DNA from: Oxalobacteraceae bacterium UBA6704
GTDB lineage: Bacteria; Pseudomonadota; Gammaproteobacteria; Burkholderiales; Burkholderiaceae_D
Direction: 5' to 3'
Assembly: GCA_002454505.1 (NCBI GenBank)
Contig: DKJA01000079.1
Span: 1 to 6,066, forward strand
Length of the DNA: 6,066 nucleotides
In this document: positions 5,546 to 6,066 of the stretch, one piece after another
How positions within the stretch are numbered: position 1 is the first letter of the stretch
Layout: each line of letters begins with the position of its first letter
Made by a program: the position numbers and the translations under genes
Notes under the pieces: model-generated
What the model saw: the letters and a program-made list of their open reading frames with translations, nothing else
What the model was told of the DNA's origin: nothing
Database searches by the model: none

Positions 5546-6066
5546 TTATTTACGCGAGGTGTGCACGACGTCGACGAAGCGCACGGCCTGCTGCTCCATC
5601 TGGATCACGAAGCTGTCCACCAGCGCGCGGAAGTGGCGGTAGAACACCAGCGTGGGCATGGCGATCGCCAGGCCGAAACCCGTGTTGTACAGCGCCACCG
5701 AGATGCCGTGCGCCAGCTGGGCCGGATTGGTGCCGCCCGTGTTCTGCGCGCCGAAGATCTCGATCATGCCGACGATGGTGCCGAACAGGCCCATCAGCGG
5801 CGCCAGCGTGGCGATCGTGCCCAGCGTCGTCAGGAAGCGCTCCAGCGTGTGGGCCACGCCATTGCCCGCCTCCTCGATCGCCTCCTTCATCACGTCGCGC
5901 GGCGCATCCACGCTGCGCAGCGCGGCCGACAGCACCACGCCCAGCGGCGAGCTGCTTTCCAGCTTGCCCAGGATGTCCGGCGTGATCGTGCCGCTGCGGT
6001 AGATGCGGGTCACTTCGTCCAGCAGCGTCGGCGGAATGATGCGCGCGCGGCGCAGCGACAGCAGCC
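5546..6066 (-). CDS. exbB: ExbB/TolQ/MotA-family proton channel subunit (5' end outside the window)
   Basis: The partial gene gives about 172 C-terminal residues; the frame stays open to the window edge. A GTG at 6013 is internal, since the preceding codons read LLSLRRARIIPPTLLDEV, typical of the cytoplasmic segment after the first helix, and the first membrane helix must lie to the right. Visible parts are the cytoplasmic region (ESSSPLGVVLSAALR...EEAGNGVAHTLERFLTTLGTIATLAP), helix two with the conserved GLFGTIVGMIEIFG, and helix three GISVALYNTGFGLAIAMP. The threonines of GLFGT and YNTG match E. coli ExbB Thr148 and Thr181, but valine (codon 5696-5698) stands where E. coli has Glu176. With ExbD it should form the proton-driven inner-membrane motor. 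It stops 9 bp before exbD and leads the visible operon. Confidence 0.93.
   Translation of the reverse strand, partial: LLSLRRARIIPPTLLDEVTRIYRSGTITPDILGKLESSSPLGVVLSAALRSVDAPRDVMKEAIEEAGNGVAHTLERFLTTLGTIATLAPLMGLFGTIVGMIEIFGAQNTGGTNPAQLAHGISVALYNTGFGLAIAMPTLVFYRHFRALVDSFVIQMEQQAVRFVDVVHTSRK

Noticed and set aside
6011..6013. exbB start at the GTG at 6013
   Set aside because: The frame continues to the window edge with family-like sequence (SLRRARIIPP), so this codon is internal.

Overview
The window looks like core chromosome of a high-GC betaproteobacterium. The gene order (exbB-exbD-lpxK-ycaR-kdsB-adk, then a membrane pyrophosphatase) and the protein sequences fit Burkholderiales. My best guess is Oxalobacteraceae (Massilia or a relative), but that is inference from recalled gene order and was not searched.

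All seven protein genes are on the minus strand, so transcription runs from the right edge to the left. From right to left: a partial exbB (MotA/TolQ/ExbB proton channel, 5' end outside the window), exbD, lpxK, a small Trm112/YcaR-family gene and kdsB form one tight block, with gaps of 9 and 10 bp, a 20 bp overlap and a 16 bp gap. The block ends at an imperfect hairpin with T-rich flanks. After 123 bp comes adk, which ends in a good intrinsic terminator. After a further 182 bp leader, holding a perfect palindrome and a tandem decamer, comes hppA, a K+-independent-type H+-pumping pyrophosphatase. It ends 11 bp before a perfect 10-bp hairpin. The left 88 bases hold two full copies and the beginning of a third copy of a 39-bp tandem repeat that probably continues out of the window.

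The genes serve envelope and energy housekeeping. LpxK makes lipid IVA and KdsB activates Kdo for attachment to it, so the two supply the lipid A-Kdo core. ExbB/ExbD energise an envelope process with the proton gradient. KdsB releases pyrophosphate and HppA uses pyrophosphate to pump protons, while Adk balances adenine nucleotides.

No mobile element, CRISPR array, tRNA or rRNA was seen, and I see no convincing undescribed system. The points most worth a second look are the 39-bp repeat at the left edge, the structured hppA leader, and an ExbB whose third membrane helix has valine where the E. coli protein has its key glutamate.
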